A stretch of DNA of 64,000 nucleotides from JAGWBJ01 sp964291465 (GCA_964291465.2 OZ219930.1:62001-126000), one strand, 5' to 3'; positions 25,429 to 34,227 are shown, counted from the stretch's first letter. Numbers and translations are program-made. The notes: generated from the sequence alone by a model not told the origin.

Positions 25429-27039
25429 ATGGTGGTCAAGGTCCTGCTGATAGAGGACAACCCCGACGACGCCCTGTTCATGCGCCGGGCGCTGCGGGAC
25501 GCCGCGGCCGGCTCGTTCCGGGTGGCGCACGCCGACCGGCTGTCCTCGGGGTTCGAGCTCCTGCAGGCCGACGACTTCGATGTGCTGCTCCTGGACCTGT
25601 CCCTGCCGGACAGCTCGGCGGCAGACACCTTCCACCGGGTCCACGAACGGGTGCCCGACGTGCCGATACTCGTCCTCACGGGCCTGGACGACGAGACCGT
25701 GGGCGCGGAGCTGGTGCGCCAGGGCGGGCAGGACTACCTGGTGAAGGGCCAGGTGGACGAACACCTGCTTGGCCGCTCCATCAACTACGCCATCGAGCGG
25801 CACCGAATACAGCGGCAGATATCGAACCTGGCCGCGGAAAACATGGTCATGGCGCGCATAGGGCAGCTCATCAGCTCGACCTTCGATATCCAGGACGTCT
25901 ACGAGAGCTTCGCCGTGGAGGCGGCGAAGGTTATCGCCTTCGACCGGATAATCATCATGGTCGTAGACCAGGAAGAGGGCGTGGCTCCCATCGAGTACAA
26001 GTCGGGCGGCGCCGACGTGCCGGGCCGGGAAACGGGCGACGTGCTGACCTTCCCCGGGTCTCTGGCCGAGGCTGCTACCAGGCGCAGGGAGGCCCTGATC
26101 GTCCAGGGCATAGAGCCAGAGGAGCTGACGGCCCGGTTTCCAGGCCTATCGCCCAGCGTCAGGGTCGGGTTTCGCTCCTTCCTCTCCGTCCCCCTCATGG
26201 CCAAGGGTGAGGTGGTGGCGGTGATGAACCTGGCGTCCATGTCCGACGGCGCCTACTCCGACAGGGACCTGAGGCTGGGCACGAGGATAGGGGAGCAGAT
26301 CGCGGGGGCCATCGCCAACACTCAGCTCTACGCCCAGCGGGTAAGGGCCGAAGAGGAGCTGGCCCGCTCCAACGTGGAGCTGGAGCAGTTCGCCTCCGCC
26401 GCCTCCCACGACCTCCAGGAGCCCCTGAGGATGATCACGAGCTACATACAGATCCTGACCGAGGACTACGGGGACCGGCTGGACGGCGACGCCGACCGGT
26501 ACGTCGGCTACATCGTAGACGGCGCCACCCGCATGAAGGCCCTCATAGACGACCTCCTGGCCTACTCGCGGATCGGAAACGAGCCCGCCCCCCTGGAGCC
26601 GGTGGACTGCAATGAGGTGCTGGAGCTGGTGCTCGGAGACCTGGCGGGAGCCATCGAGGACGTCAGCGCCAGGGTGACCCACGACCCCCTCCCCCAAGTG
26701 ATGGGAGACGGCACCCAGCTGGCCCAGGTCTTTCAGAACCTGATCAGCAACGGGATCAAGTTCCGGGGGGAGGCAATGCCCCACGTCCACGTGTCCACCA
26801 CGCAGATGGAAGGCGACTGGGTCTTCTCGGTCCGGGACAACGGCATCGGCATCGATCCGAGCCACTCCGAGCGCATATTCCAGATGTTTCAACGCCTCCA
26901 CCACAGGTCCGAATACCCCGGGACGGGCATCGGCCTTGCCCTGTGCAGCAAGGTGGTGCAGCGCCACGGGGGGAGGATCTGGGTGGAGTCGGAGCCCGGA
27001 GCCGGATCGGCCTTCCGATTCACGATTCCGGTGTTATAA
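25429..27039 (+). CDS. Hybrid receiver-GAF-histidine kinase
   Basis: This 536-residue protein has an N-terminal receiver domain (about 1-125, D56 in LLLDLSLPDSS, K in YLVKGQ), a GAF domain (about 145-300), HisKA with H327 (AASHDLQEPLRMITSY) and HATPase with NLISNGIKFRG, DNGIGID and GTGIGLALCSK. The receiver at the N-terminus suggests control of kinase output by phosphate received from an upstream kinase, such as the adjacent GAF-GAF protein. The catalytic half is close to that of the neighbour, so they look like a duplicated pair. No transmembrane segment is present. Confidence 0.9.
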   Translation: MVVKVLLIEDNPDDALFMRRALRDAAAGSFRVAHADRLSSGFELLQADDFDVLLLDLSLPDSSAADTFHRVHERVPDVPILVLTGLDDETVGAELVRQGGQDYLVKGQVDEHLLGRSINYAIERHRIQRQISNLAAENMVMARIGQLISSTFDIQDVYESFAVEAAKVIAFDRIIIMVVDQEEGVAPIEYKSGGADVPGRETGDVLTFPGSLAEAATRRREALIVQGIEPEELTARFPGLSPSVRVGFRSFLSVPLMAKGEVVAVMNLASMSDGAYSDRDLRLGTRIGEQIAGAIANTQLYAQRVRAEEELARSNVELEQFASAASHDLQEPLRMITSYIQILTEDYGDRLDGDADRYVGYIVDGATRMKALIDDLLAYSRIGNEPAPLEPVDCNEVLELVLGDLAGAIEDVSARVTHDPLPQVMGDGTQLAQVFQNLISNGIKFRGEAMPHVHVSTTQMEGDWVFSVRDNGIGIDPSHSERIFQMFQRLHHRSEYPGTGIGLALCSKVVQRHGGRIWVESEPGAGSAFRFTIPVL

Positions 27040-27183
27040 CAGAACGGCTCTGGAGGCCGGGGAGGGGGCGAACATGAGATGAGAGGCGACCGGACCCCGG
27101 ACCAAGTCCGCTGTCGACCCCGGAAATAGCCGGACGAGCCAAAGGAGCCAATGGGACACAGCATCGTGGAGGGAGGTTTCAAA

Positions 27184-27603
27184 ATGACGTTAGGAACGCC
27201 CGAGAGGCCAATCGAGGTCCTCATAGTGGAGGACAACCCGGCGGACGTCGAGCTGACCCAGCGAGCCCTTGGGAACGCTCCCTACAACCACAACGTGACG
27301 GTTGCCGAGGACGGAGAGGTGGCGATCGCGATGCTGCGAAACGAGGGCGAGCACGCCAACGTGCCCCGCCCCGACGCCATCTTCCTGGACCTCAAGATGC
27401 CCAACAAGGACGGATGGGGAGTGCTCAAGGACATCAATGAAGACCCCAACCTGAAGGGGATCCCCGTCATGTTGCTGACGACCCTTCAAGCGGAGTCAAC
27501 CCAGCTCGCCGAGTCGGGCATCCATCCCAGCCGCTACTGCCGCAAGCCTCCAGACCGGATTCGGATCAAGGCCTTCCTGGAGAGCGTCATACGCACCGGC
27601 TGA
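27184..27603 (+). CDS. Single-domain response regulator
   Basis: This 139-residue receiver starts MTLGTPERPIEVLIVEDNPAD. D69 (FLDLKMPNKDG) is the phosphoacceptor, T99/T100 the switch, and K121 lies in SRYCRKPPD. The ATG at 27184 is set by GGGAGG seven bases upstream. It is closely related to 28695-29111, with the same MTLGT start and the same GIHPSRYC segment, and both lack an output domain. It follows the hybrid kinase after 144 bases, so it may be transcribed with it. Confidence 0.85.
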   Translation: MTLGTPERPIEVLIVEDNPADVELTQRALGNAPYNHNVTVAEDGEVAIAMLRNEGEHANVPRPDAIFLDLKMPNKDGWGVLKDINEDPNLKGIPVMLLTTLQAESTQLAESGIHPSRYCRKPPDRIRIKAFLESVIRTG

Positions 27604-27622
27604 GCCGCACCGGCGTGAGTAG

Positions 27623-27679
27623 CCGGAGCCGGGCTTCCTTCGGAAAGGGCGATTCCCGCGAGGGAACGGCCGGCTCCGG
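27623..27679 (+). ncRNA. Structured intergenic element (three-stem fold)
   Basis: A perfect 10-bp inverted repeat (CCGGAGCCGG at 27623-27632, CCGGCTCCGG at 27670-27679) encloses two smaller hairpins: TTCC/GGAA at 27635-27645 and TTCCC/GGGAA at 27653-27666 closed by a GCGA (GNRA) tetraloop. This predicts a three-way junction in the transcript between the response regulator and the kinase-like gene. There is no T-run, so it is not a simple terminator. No known RNA family was recognised. Confidence 0.4.
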
Positions 27680-27732
27680 AGAGGAAAAGGGCGACCTCGG
27701 CGACGGAAGAAGCCCTAGAACGTCGGCAGCTT

Positions 27733-27775
27733 CCGGGAGTAGTCAGCCCGGGAGTAGTCAGCCGGGGGTAGTCAG
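27733..27775 (+). repeat. Three tandem 14-bp repeats before an RBS
   Basis: Three copies of CCGGGAGTAGTCAG (the third with GGGGG) start at 27733, 27748 and 27762. They end at the GGAGGA ribosome binding site of the next gene. Copy-number changes could alter its leader. Confidence 0.6.
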
Positions 27776-27784
27776 GAGGAAGAA

Positions 27785-28504
27785 ATGCCTGTAGTAACCG
27801 TGGAAGGGCCCATAGGGGCGGGGGCGCCCGAGGTCGGCGTCATCGTGGCCAAGCTGCTGGACGCCGACTACGTGGACCGCGCCATACTCGCCGACGCCGC
27901 CAGGACCATGGGCACCACCGTGCAGGTCCTGGAGATCAAGCATGGTCGGATCCCCCTGAGGGCCCGCATTGCGCAGTTCCTTCAGACCATGCTGGAGCGC
28001 TCGGCAATGTCCAGCGGCGCCGGGGAGCCCTACGCCTTCTACAACGTGGACTACGTTCTCGGCGAGGACTACACCGATCTGGCCCAGGAGCCCTTGACCG
28101 CGGCCCAACGGCTGAACGACGAGCATTTCATCGAGGCGACCGGCTCGGTCATAAGGGACCTGGCAGCCGGGGGCAACGTGGTCATCATCGGGCGAGGTTC
28201 GACCATGTTCCTGAAGGACTTCCCCGGCGTGCTCCACGTCGGCCTGGTCGCCCCGTTGGAAGTGCGGATACGGAACATCCAGGAGAGGGAGCACCTCAGC
28301 CTCGAGGAGGCCGAGGAGCATGCCGACAACATGGAGAGGGCCAGGGTCGCCTATTTCAGGAAGTTCTTCAAAGTGGACCCCAACGATCCGACCCTCTACA
28401 ACATCGTGCTGAACATGGCCCACGTGGGGGCCGACACTCTGGCAGAGATCATAGCCCACTCGGCCACCGACCTAGCCCGCGCGGACGTCGTCTCGCAGAC
28501 CTAG
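27785..28504 (+). CDS. Cytidylate kinase-like protein
   Basis: This 239-residue protein resembles the cytidylate kinase-like (AAA_33/CLK) family. The P-loop region reads VEGPIGAGAPEVG, without the usual GKS/T lysine, as is common in this family. Later landmarks are GGNVVIIGRGSTMFLKDFPGVLHVGLVAP and the Arg-rich lid EVRIRNIQEREHLS. Authentic CMP kinase activity is doubtful, and related proteins occur beside signal-transduction genes. Here it lies between two near-twin response regulators, suggesting an output or partner role. Its TAG stop falls inside the first bases of a MITE copy. Confidence 0.7.
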   Translation: MPVVTVEGPIGAGAPEVGVIVAKLLDADYVDRAILADAARTMGTTVQVLEIKHGRIPLRARIAQFLQTMLERSAMSSGAGEPYAFYNVDYVLGEDYTDLAQEPLTAAQRLNDEHFIEATGSVIRDLAAGGNVVIIGRGSTMFLKDFPGVLHVGLVAPLEVRIRNIQEREHLSLEEAEEHADNMERARVAYFRKFFKVDPNDPTLYNIVLNMAHVGADTLAEIIAHSATDLARADVVSQT

Positions 28505-28631
28505 GAATGGCCTGAACCAGTACGCTAACCGTCCACCGGGTGGGTGGAAATTCCCTGCCCGTGCCGAGCGCGGCGTGGGAGGGTGGCCTCAACAACCCGG
28601 GATGCGCCTGGGTTGTTCAGAGCATCCCTGG
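28501..28631 (+). mobile_element. MITE-like element, copy B (131 bp)
   Basis: This copy starts CTAGGAATGGCCTGAA and ends TTCAGAGCATCCCTGG. It aligns throughout with copies A (16281-16410) and C (61316-61442, inverted). The element's left end supplies the TAG stop of the cytidylate-kinase-like gene, so its insertion may have set that protein's C-terminus. It separates that gene from the next response regulator. Confidence 0.75.
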
Positions 28632-28694
28632 GGAACGGCAACCAGCCGGCGGCACTCACCCGGCCGGCGGTAGATTGGGCGGAGGGACTGTTGT

Positions 28695-29111
28695 ATGACA
28701 TTGGGAACGGCAGAGAGACCTGTCAAGGTTCTGATAGTGGAGGACAATCCAGGTGACGCCGAGCTGACTCGGAGGACCCTGGGCCAGTCGGAGTACCACT
28801 ACGACGTGAGCGTCCTCGAAGACGGAGAAGCGGCGATGGATTACCTGCGCGGGGCAGGTCTCGAAGCCGCCACGGCTCTGCCCGACCTGGTGATCCTGGA
28901 CCTTGGCCTGCCCAAGAAGGACGGGCGGGAGGTCCTGGCGGAGATGGGGGCGGACCCCGCGCTGAAGGACATTCCCGTCATCATATTAACCGTAACCAGG
29001 GCCGAGCGTCCCCTCATCCGGGAGCTGGGCATTCATCCCAGCCGCTACTGCAGCAAGCCCCTGGAGCTGGTCCGCTTTAGGGGAATCATGCGCGACATCG
29101 TGGGCAGTTAG
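28695..29111 (+). CDS. Single-domain response regulator
   Basis: This 138-residue receiver is a near twin of 27184-27603. It starts MTLGTAERPVKVLIVEDN, with phosphoacceptor D69 in ILDLGLPKKDG and K121 in SRYCSKPLE; position 100 is V, so the switch Thr is T99. It has no output domain. A GGAGGG RBS precedes the ATG. It is the last gene of the signalling island and is separated from the kinase-like gene by MITE copy B. The pair may compete for phosphate from the two kinases. Confidence 0.85.
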   Translation: MTLGTAERPVKVLIVEDNPGDAELTRRTLGQSEYHYDVSVLEDGEAAMDYLRGAGLEAATALPDLVILDLGLPKKDGREVLAEMGADPALKDIPVIILTVTRAERPLIRELGIHPSRYCSKPLELVRFRGIMRDIVGS

Positions 29112-29137
29112 CGGCTGCCCAGAGGCCCGGACAGAAG

Positions 29138-30163
29138 CTATCCCTTCTGGTATACCTGGACCCGGTGGCGGTTGCTCTCTACGACGTAAAGGCGTTGCTG
29201 CGCGTCGACCTTCACCGACACCGGCCCCCAGAAGTACGGCTCCGTCTGCGATGAGACGTGATACGGCTCCCTGAGGTGCTCCGGAAGGTCGGGCACCAGC
29301 TGGGCCCGGTCCCTTTCCGCCTTCTCCTCGGGGTTCACCGCGTAGTACTCGTCCGCCCACTTGGACAGCGTCGCCTGGCCCCTGAGACTTAGCTGAAAGG
29401 AGCCGTCGGGACCCAACACCTGCACCTGCTCGTTGCCCCAGTCGGCGACGTAGATGTACCCCTGGGCGTCGACGGCCACGCTGGAGGGCCGGTTGAACCG
29501 TCCGCCGCCGTCCCCCGGGCCGCCGTAGGACGCCACGAACTCTCCCCCCGGGGTGAACTTCTGGACCCGGTCGTTCCGCCAGTCTGCCACGTACACGTAG
29601 CCCTCGGAATCGATTCCTATGCCCCAGGGAAGGCTGAGCTCCCCCTCGCCGGCCCCGTTCTTCCCCCACCCCAGGATGTACTCACCGTCCGGTGAGAACT
29701 TCTGCACGCGGCCATTGTTCTGGTCGACTACGTAGAGGTTGTCGTCGGCATCCACGGCGATACCGGCGGGCCCGTCCATCTGGCCTGCCCCCGACCCGTG
29801 GACGCCCCACTTGGCCAGGAAGGCGCCTGAGCCATCGAAGACCGTCACCCGATGGAGGTGCTCGTCGGTGACGTAGGCGCGCTCTCGGCTGTCCAGCGCC
29901 ACGCCCACGGGCCAGACGAACTGGCCGTCACCGGAGCCGCTCCCGCCTCCAAACTCACCCAGGTACTCCTCGTCCAGGTTGCATATACCCACCCTGATGG
30001 CCGGCGCCCGGTCCGGGTCGCACCGGTTGAGGACGAAGATGCGGCCATCGCTGGCGATGGCCGCGTCGTAAGGGTTGCAGAAGCCCCTTCCACTGAACGC
30101 CGCGGTGACGATGCCGATGGTCTTGACGTAGTCCAGGGTGAATGCGGGAGCCTGTGTAGTCAC
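29138..30163 (-). CDS. NHL-repeat beta-propeller
   Basis: This 341-residue propeller has repeated NHL blades: FVWPVGVALDSRERAYVTDEHLHRVTVFD, MDGPAGIAVDADDNLYVVDQNNGRVQKF, LSLPWGIGIDSEGYVYVADWRNDRVQKF and FNRPSSVAVDAQGYIYVADWGNEQVQVL, plus a terminal blade. An insertion of about 55 residues precedes the last blade. No signal peptide is seen. NHL propellers bind proteins or RNA, or act as lyases; catalytic His/Asp for a lyase were not identified. It ends the DUF1501-DUF1800-NHL operon, starting 26 bases after DUF1800. Confidence 0.85.
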   Translation of the reverse strand: MTTQAPAFTLDYVKTIGIVTAAFSGRGFCNPYDAAIASDGRIFVLNRCDPDRAPAIRVGICNLDEEYLGEFGGGSGSGDGQFVWPVGVALDSRERAYVTDEHLHRVTVFDGSGAFLAKWGVHGSGAGQMDGPAGIAVDADDNLYVVDQNNGRVQKFSPDGEYILGWGKNGAGEGELSLPWGIGIDSEGYVYVADWRNDRVQKFTPGGEFVASYGGPGDGGGRFNRPSSVAVDAQGYIYVADWGNEQVQVLGPDGSFQLSLRGQATLSKWADEYYAVNPEEKAERDRAQLVPDLPEHLREPYHVSSQTEPYFWGPVSVKVDAQQRLYVVESNRHRVQVYQKG

Positions 30164-30188
30164 GGTCGGTTCTCCTGGGCGAGGGGCA

Positions 30189-31604
30189 TCAGGCGAGCTG
30201 GTACTCCTTGGTGGAGGCGATCAGCCTCAGCATGTTTCCCACGCGCCGCTCTGAGTCGTCCCCCTCTTGGTGTTCCCTCAGGTCCAGCTCTCCATCCCGC
30301 TCCGCCAGGGCGACCAGCGACGATGCCGTGCCCTCGGACACGGAGATGGGGCCCATCAGGTCCAGACACTTGTCCACCAGCTTCTCCGGGCTCAGGACGC
30401 CGTCCCCGTCGACAGCCAGCCTGTCGATGATGGAGCGCACCCCCGGGTTCCGGACGTCGGACAGCTCCCTGGCGGCGAAATTGACCCGCTCCACCAAGGA
30501 CCCGCTGTCGATCCACTCCATACCCTCGTGCCAACCCTCGACCGTCGGCGGCTGGAGGAGGCCCTGGCCCATGTAGAGCGCCTGGTCGGCAAGCTTCTGC
30601 GCGCCGAACGTAGGCTTCTGGTAGCTCCCCGCCATGCGGATGGCGCCAACCAGGAGCTCGACGGGACCCTTCACCCGAGAGTAGCGGGCCCGGTCGGACT
30701 TGAAGTAGTCGGAGTTGAACAAAGTCCGGAGCACCGGCCTAATCTCGTAGCCGGAGTCGAAGTAGGAGGCCTTCATCCGGTTGATGGTCTCCCGCCCTTG
30801 GTCGTCGACCTCGTCGGAGGCGAAGTACTGGAACAGACGCCGGCACACGAACTCGGCGGTGGCCTCCTGCCGGACGATTATGTCAATTATGTCCTCGCCG
30901 TTGAACTTGCCCGTCTCTCCCAGGAAGGTCTTTTCGCCGTGGTCGTGGTCATGGTCCCTGTACTCGAAGTGCCACGCTATACGGCCGTAGGGCCAGATGG
31001 AGTCCTTGGAGGCGCGCATGGCCATGAACTCGGCGTTTTTCAGCGTCCACCCGGTGAACGCCCGGCTGCACTCCTTGATGTCCTCCTCGGTGTAGTTGCC
31101 TATGCCCATGGAGAACAGCTCCAGGAGCTCCCGGCCGTAGTTCTCGTTGATGGCGTCCTTGTGGTTGTCCTGATTGTCCAGCCAGATGATCATGGCCGGG
31201 TCCTTGGACAGCTCCACCAGCAGGTCGGGGAACCTGCCCAGGCCGCAACGCCGGAACATGTCCACCTGGTTCAGCAGGGTCCGGGCCTGGTTCAGCTTGG
31301 TGTAGCCGGTGGCGAACAGCCCGTGCCAGAACAGGGCCATCTTCTCCTCGAGGGGACACCGGGTGGTGACCATGCGGTATATCCAGGTCGCGCCCGTGGA
31401 GGCCAGCATCCGGGCCTCCGACTGGTCCACGTGGTAGCGGCGTATCAGGTCGTCGGGCATGCTCCCGCGGTCGCCCGGGTTCAGAAGCTCCTCCACGGTC
31501 GCTTCGTAGCCTTGGGCCAGGTTCCTCTCCAGCTCTTCCCGGGTCGCCCCGAAGCCCGCCCGCCTCGCAAGGTGCGCCATCAGGTCCAAGTCTCTATCAC
31601 CCAT
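30189..31604 (-). CDS. DUF1800 family protein
   Basis: This 471-residue protein fits DUF1800: MAHLARRAGFGATREELERN at the N-terminus, ALFWHGLFATGYTKLNQ, DNQDNHKDAINENYGRELLELFSMGIGNYTEEDI, and VKGPVELLVGAIRM in the C-terminal half. The ATG at 31604 follows AGGAGGA; an upstream extension is non-family sequence. DUF1800 genes are almost always paired with DUF1501, as here (35-base gap). Their biochemical role is unknown, with proposals ranging from secreted structural proteins to esterase-like enzymes. No export signal is visible. Confidence 0.88.
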   Translation of the reverse strand: MGDRDLDLMAHLARRAGFGATREELERNLAQGYEATVEELLNPGDRGSMPDDLIRRYHVDQSEARMLASTGATWIYRMVTTRCPLEEKMALFWHGLFATGYTKLNQARTLLNQVDMFRRCGLGRFPDLLVELSKDPAMIIWLDNQDNHKDAINENYGRELLELFSMGIGNYTEEDIKECSRAFTGWTLKNAEFMAMRASKDSIWPYGRIAWHFEYRDHDHDHGEKTFLGETGKFNGEDIIDIIVRQEATAEFVCRRLFQYFASDEVDDQGRETINRMKASYFDSGYEIRPVLRTLFNSDYFKSDRARYSRVKGPVELLVGAIRMAGSYQKPTFGAQKLADQALYMGQGLLQPPTVEGWHEGMEWIDSGSLVERVNFAARELSDVRNPGVRSIIDRLAVDGDGVLSPEKLVDKCLDLMGPISVSEGTASSLVALAERDGELDLREHQEGDDSERRVGNMLRLIASTKEYQLA

Positions 31605-31639
31605 GCCGTGTCCTCCTGATATGTATGGGACTCGGATGT

Positions 31640-32773
31640 CTATCTGTCTAGAAAGTCGAGCTGCTCGAAGCCGCCGTTGACGATGGGCGCCGCTTCGACG
31701 CCCAGCCACCGCTCCAGGACCGTCGAGTACGTGCTGCGGAAGTCGTTGTTGGGCTTCATGTCGCCCTCGATCTGGTCGCCGGGCTTCAGGGACGGGAACT
31801 CGCCGTAAAGGCCTCCCTTGACCGCGCCGCCGATCACCAGGGCCACGCCCCCGGCGCCGTGGTCACATCCCGTGCCGTTGTCCGCGATGCGGCGTCCGAA
31901 CTCGGTGAAGATCATCATGACGGCCTGGTCCTCCCGGCCGTGCTCCTTCACGTCGTCCCAGAAGTCCCCCACCGCGCCGTCCACCTCATTCCATAGCCGG
32001 CCGTGGTCGGACCGCAGGCCCGAGTGGGTGTCGAAGTTGCCGTGCTGCGTGTAGTAGACCCGTGTCCCCACGTCAGCGCACAGGACCCGGGAAATGTCCC
32101 TCAGCCGCTGGGCTATGGGGCTGGAGCCGTACTCCACCGTCGACTGGTACCCTTCGGAGGCCGTCTTCAGGACCTCGGCGCCCCTCAGGGCGCCCCCTCC
32201 CGTCTGGGCCAGGAACTCCAAGACCAGACCCCTGTCTCCCTCGGGGCCGTACATCCGAGAGAAGGCGTCCAGCGCGTACTTCTGCCACGGGTCGCCCTCC
32301 AGGTCCGGGTACAGGCCGTAGGTTGCCAAGTCGCCGACGGAGGTGACGGCCACGTCTCGGCAGGCCAGCGCCCTGGGAAGGCCGCGGCCGAAGTTGATGG
32401 CGGTGAGCACGTTGTCGCCCTGGGGGTCCAGGTCCCTGATGGTGCGGCCCAGCCAGCCCTCGGTGCCGATGGCGTCGGGCTCGGCCGTGTGCCAGATGTC
32501 CATGGAGCGGAAGTGGGAGCGGTTGGGGTTGTTGTATCCGATGCCCTGGATGACCGCCACATTGCCCTCGTCCCACAGCCTCTTGACGGAGCGCATAGCC
32601 GGGTTGAAGCCCACGTTGCCATCTATGGCAAGGACCTCTTCCTGGGGGATGGAGATGTTGGGCCGGAAATCGTAGTAGAGGCCGTCTCCGTGGGGAATGA
32701 CGGTGTTCAACGCGTCGTTGCCCCCGGTGAGCTGCACCACCACGAAAGCGTTCTCCCGTGCCTTCAAACCCAT
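31640..32773 (-). CDS. DUF1501 family protein
   Basis: This 377-residue protein of the alkaline-phosphatase/sulfatase-like fold belongs to DUF1501: VVVQLTGGNDALNTVIPH near the start, YNNPNRSHFRSMDIWHTAEP, GNFDTHSGL and IFTEFGRRIADNGTGCDHGAGGVALVIGGAVKGG. The conserved D/H residues suggest metal binding. The ATG at 32773 follows GAGGAGGG. Planctomycete and proteobacterial members often begin with a Tat signal, but here the core starts within ten residues, so export by Tat is not supported. It is the first gene of the operon with DUF1800 and NHL. Confidence 0.88.
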   Translation of the reverse strand: MGLKARENAFVVVQLTGGNDALNTVIPHGDGLYYDFRPNISIPQEEVLAIDGNVGFNPAMRSVKRLWDEGNVAVIQGIGYNNPNRSHFRSMDIWHTAEPDAIGTEGWLGRTIRDLDPQGDNVLTAINFGRGLPRALACRDVAVTSVGDLATYGLYPDLEGDPWQKYALDAFSRMYGPEGDRGLVLEFLAQTGGGALRGAEVLKTASEGYQSTVEYGSSPIAQRLRDISRVLCADVGTRVYYTQHGNFDTHSGLRSDHGRLWNEVDGAVGDFWDDVKEHGREDQAVMMIFTEFGRRIADNGTGCDHGAGGVALVIGGAVKGGLYGEFPSLKPGDQIEGDMKPNNDFRSTYSTVLERWLGVEAAPIVNGGFEQLDFLDR

Positions 32774-32848
32774 GAAACCCTCCTCAGCGGTGTCGCCCGG
32801 CGGCCGCAAGCCGCAGCGTCCCCGTGGACCGGAGCAATGCTACAAGCG

Positions 32849-32878
32849 AGTTTAGCACGGCCCCGAAGAGAGGGTCAA
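32849..32878 (-). promoter_or_regulatory. Promoter of the DUF1501-DUF1800-NHL operon
   Basis: On the minus strand TTGACC (32878-32873) and TAAACT (32854-32849) are 18 bases apart. This places a start about 70 bases before the DUF1501 ATG. Confidence 0.5.
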
Positions 32879-32913
32879 CGACAGCAGACTAACGTGGCAA
32901 GTCTCTCCACGGC

Positions 32914-33279
32914 CTACTCGCCCGTGGCCAGGAACTGCTCCAGGGGTTGGGCAGGCGACTTGATCTCCAGCACGATGGAGTCCTCCAGCCCCTGGATGCC
33001 GTGGACCACGCCCTCGGGGTGCCGGCAGACGTCCCCGGCTTCGAGCACGTGGGTCTCGTCTTCTATTACGACCTGCACCTTGCCCTGCACCACGTAGCAG
33101 AGGGACTCGTGCTCGTGGGTGTGGGGGGGCGAGCCCGCCCCGGGCGGCAGGTGCATCTTGATCATAACCATGTTCTCTGCGCCATACATAGGCTTCACCT
33201 TGATGTCCCCCTTGGTGGCCAGCCCCTGGACGCTCTTTATCCGGCGGTAGTCAACTTCCCCGTCTCTAACCACGTACAT
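32914..33279 (-). CDS. Cupin domain protein
   Basis: This 121-residue single-domain cupin has the metal motif PPHTHEHESLCYVVQG, then EAGDVCRHPEGVVHGIQ with the second His. The conserved G-(X)5-HXH-(X)3,4-E layout suggests one Fe, Mn or Zn. The ATG at 33279 is set by GGGAGG eight bases upstream, with a TTG two codons earlier as an alternative. It lies 35 bases downstream of the broken gene at 33315-34015 on the same strand, so the two were probably cotranscribed. Confidence 0.82.
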   Translation of the reverse strand: MYVVRDGEVDYRRIKSVQGLATKGDIKVKPMYGAENMVMIKMHLPPGAGSPPHTHEHESLCYVVQGKVQVVIEDETHVLEAGDVCRHPEGVVHGIQGLEDSIVLEIKSPAQPLEQFLATGE

Positions 33280-33314
33280 CGTCAACGCCTCCCATCAATT
33301 CGGCTGCCCACCGT

Positions 33315-34015
33315 TTACCGCCCAATCACTGCCGCGAAGAACCGGTCCTGGTATTGCTCGAACAGGCCCCAACGGTCCAGCTCCGTCTTGAGGACGGCCG
33401 GGTCCAGCCCCTGGCGCACCTGCTGGAACATCTCCTCGATCTTCTTCACCGCGCCCCGGGCAGGTCCGTGCCCGGGTCGGGCTCCAGCAGGCCCATGGTC
33501 TTCATCTCTCCCAGGTTGGACGAAAGGGAGGCCGCGGTATACTCGTAGATGAACTTCAGCAGGGACACGTCCCACAGCTCGTCCACTCCCTGGATAACCG
33601 AGGCCAGGTCCACGCTGCGGCTGTCCAGGTCTCCGGCGATCCGCTGGGCCACGGCCGATACCTCGTCGCCCACTATCTCCATCCCCTCCGGCTCGTTCCG
33701 ATACTGGTACAGCAGGCCCGGGCTGTTGGGGCCCAGTCTCCGCACCAGGTCCTCCATGTACCTCCGGGCGTCGTCGCCGAACCCGTCAAGGTTGAGCATA
33801 TACGTGGGAGTGACCATCGCGGGACGCTCGGCCACCACCGTGCCCTCCCGGACCACCGTCTCATCCTTGCCGGGCACCAGCTCCTGGTACAGGGGCTTGG
33901 TCACCACGTAGTAGTGGAGCCTCGTGACCCCAAAGGTGGCCAGATACTGCCTCGGCAGCCTTACCACCCGGGTGAGCTGTACGGCTTCCCTCAGCCGGCC
34001 TTCAGGGTCTTGCAA
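33315..34015 (-). CDS. Conserved protein of unknown function, frameshifted
   Basis: The family was not recognised. The first 180 residues (VRLPRQYLATFGVTRLHYYVV, then VREGTVVAERPAMVTPTYM and GVDELWDVSLLKFIYEYTA) are soluble and mixed alpha/beta. The frame is lost near 33451-33463 at a GCGCCCCGGG run after LLEPDPGTDLPG. It continues in another frame as VKKIEEMFQQVRQGLDPAVLKTELDRWGLFEQYQDRFFAAVIGR to the stop at 33315. Adding one base gives a single protein of about 233 residues. The likely start is a TTG at 34015 behind GGAAGTGA. The C-terminal part looks helical. Confidence 0.6.
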
Positions 34016-34227
34016 CCGTCACTTCCGCCAACGTGGAATGGGTCCAACTTGATACATACTAGCCAGTAACCGCATTCCAGTCAACTTGCGCCTGGGAACG
34101 CCTGCACGATAGAATCCGCAGCATCCGCCCGGGCCGCAGCATACCCGCGGGCGCCATGGGTCCGTGGCGGACGCGTTGGTCAAACCGGGACCGCTGCGGC
34201 CCCCCGAGATTGGACTAGGAGGGTACC

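Noticed and set aside
27604..27784. Riboswitch before the cytidylate-kinase-like gene
   Set aside because: The stem arrangement does not match any riboswitch I recognise; listed only as an unknown structured element.
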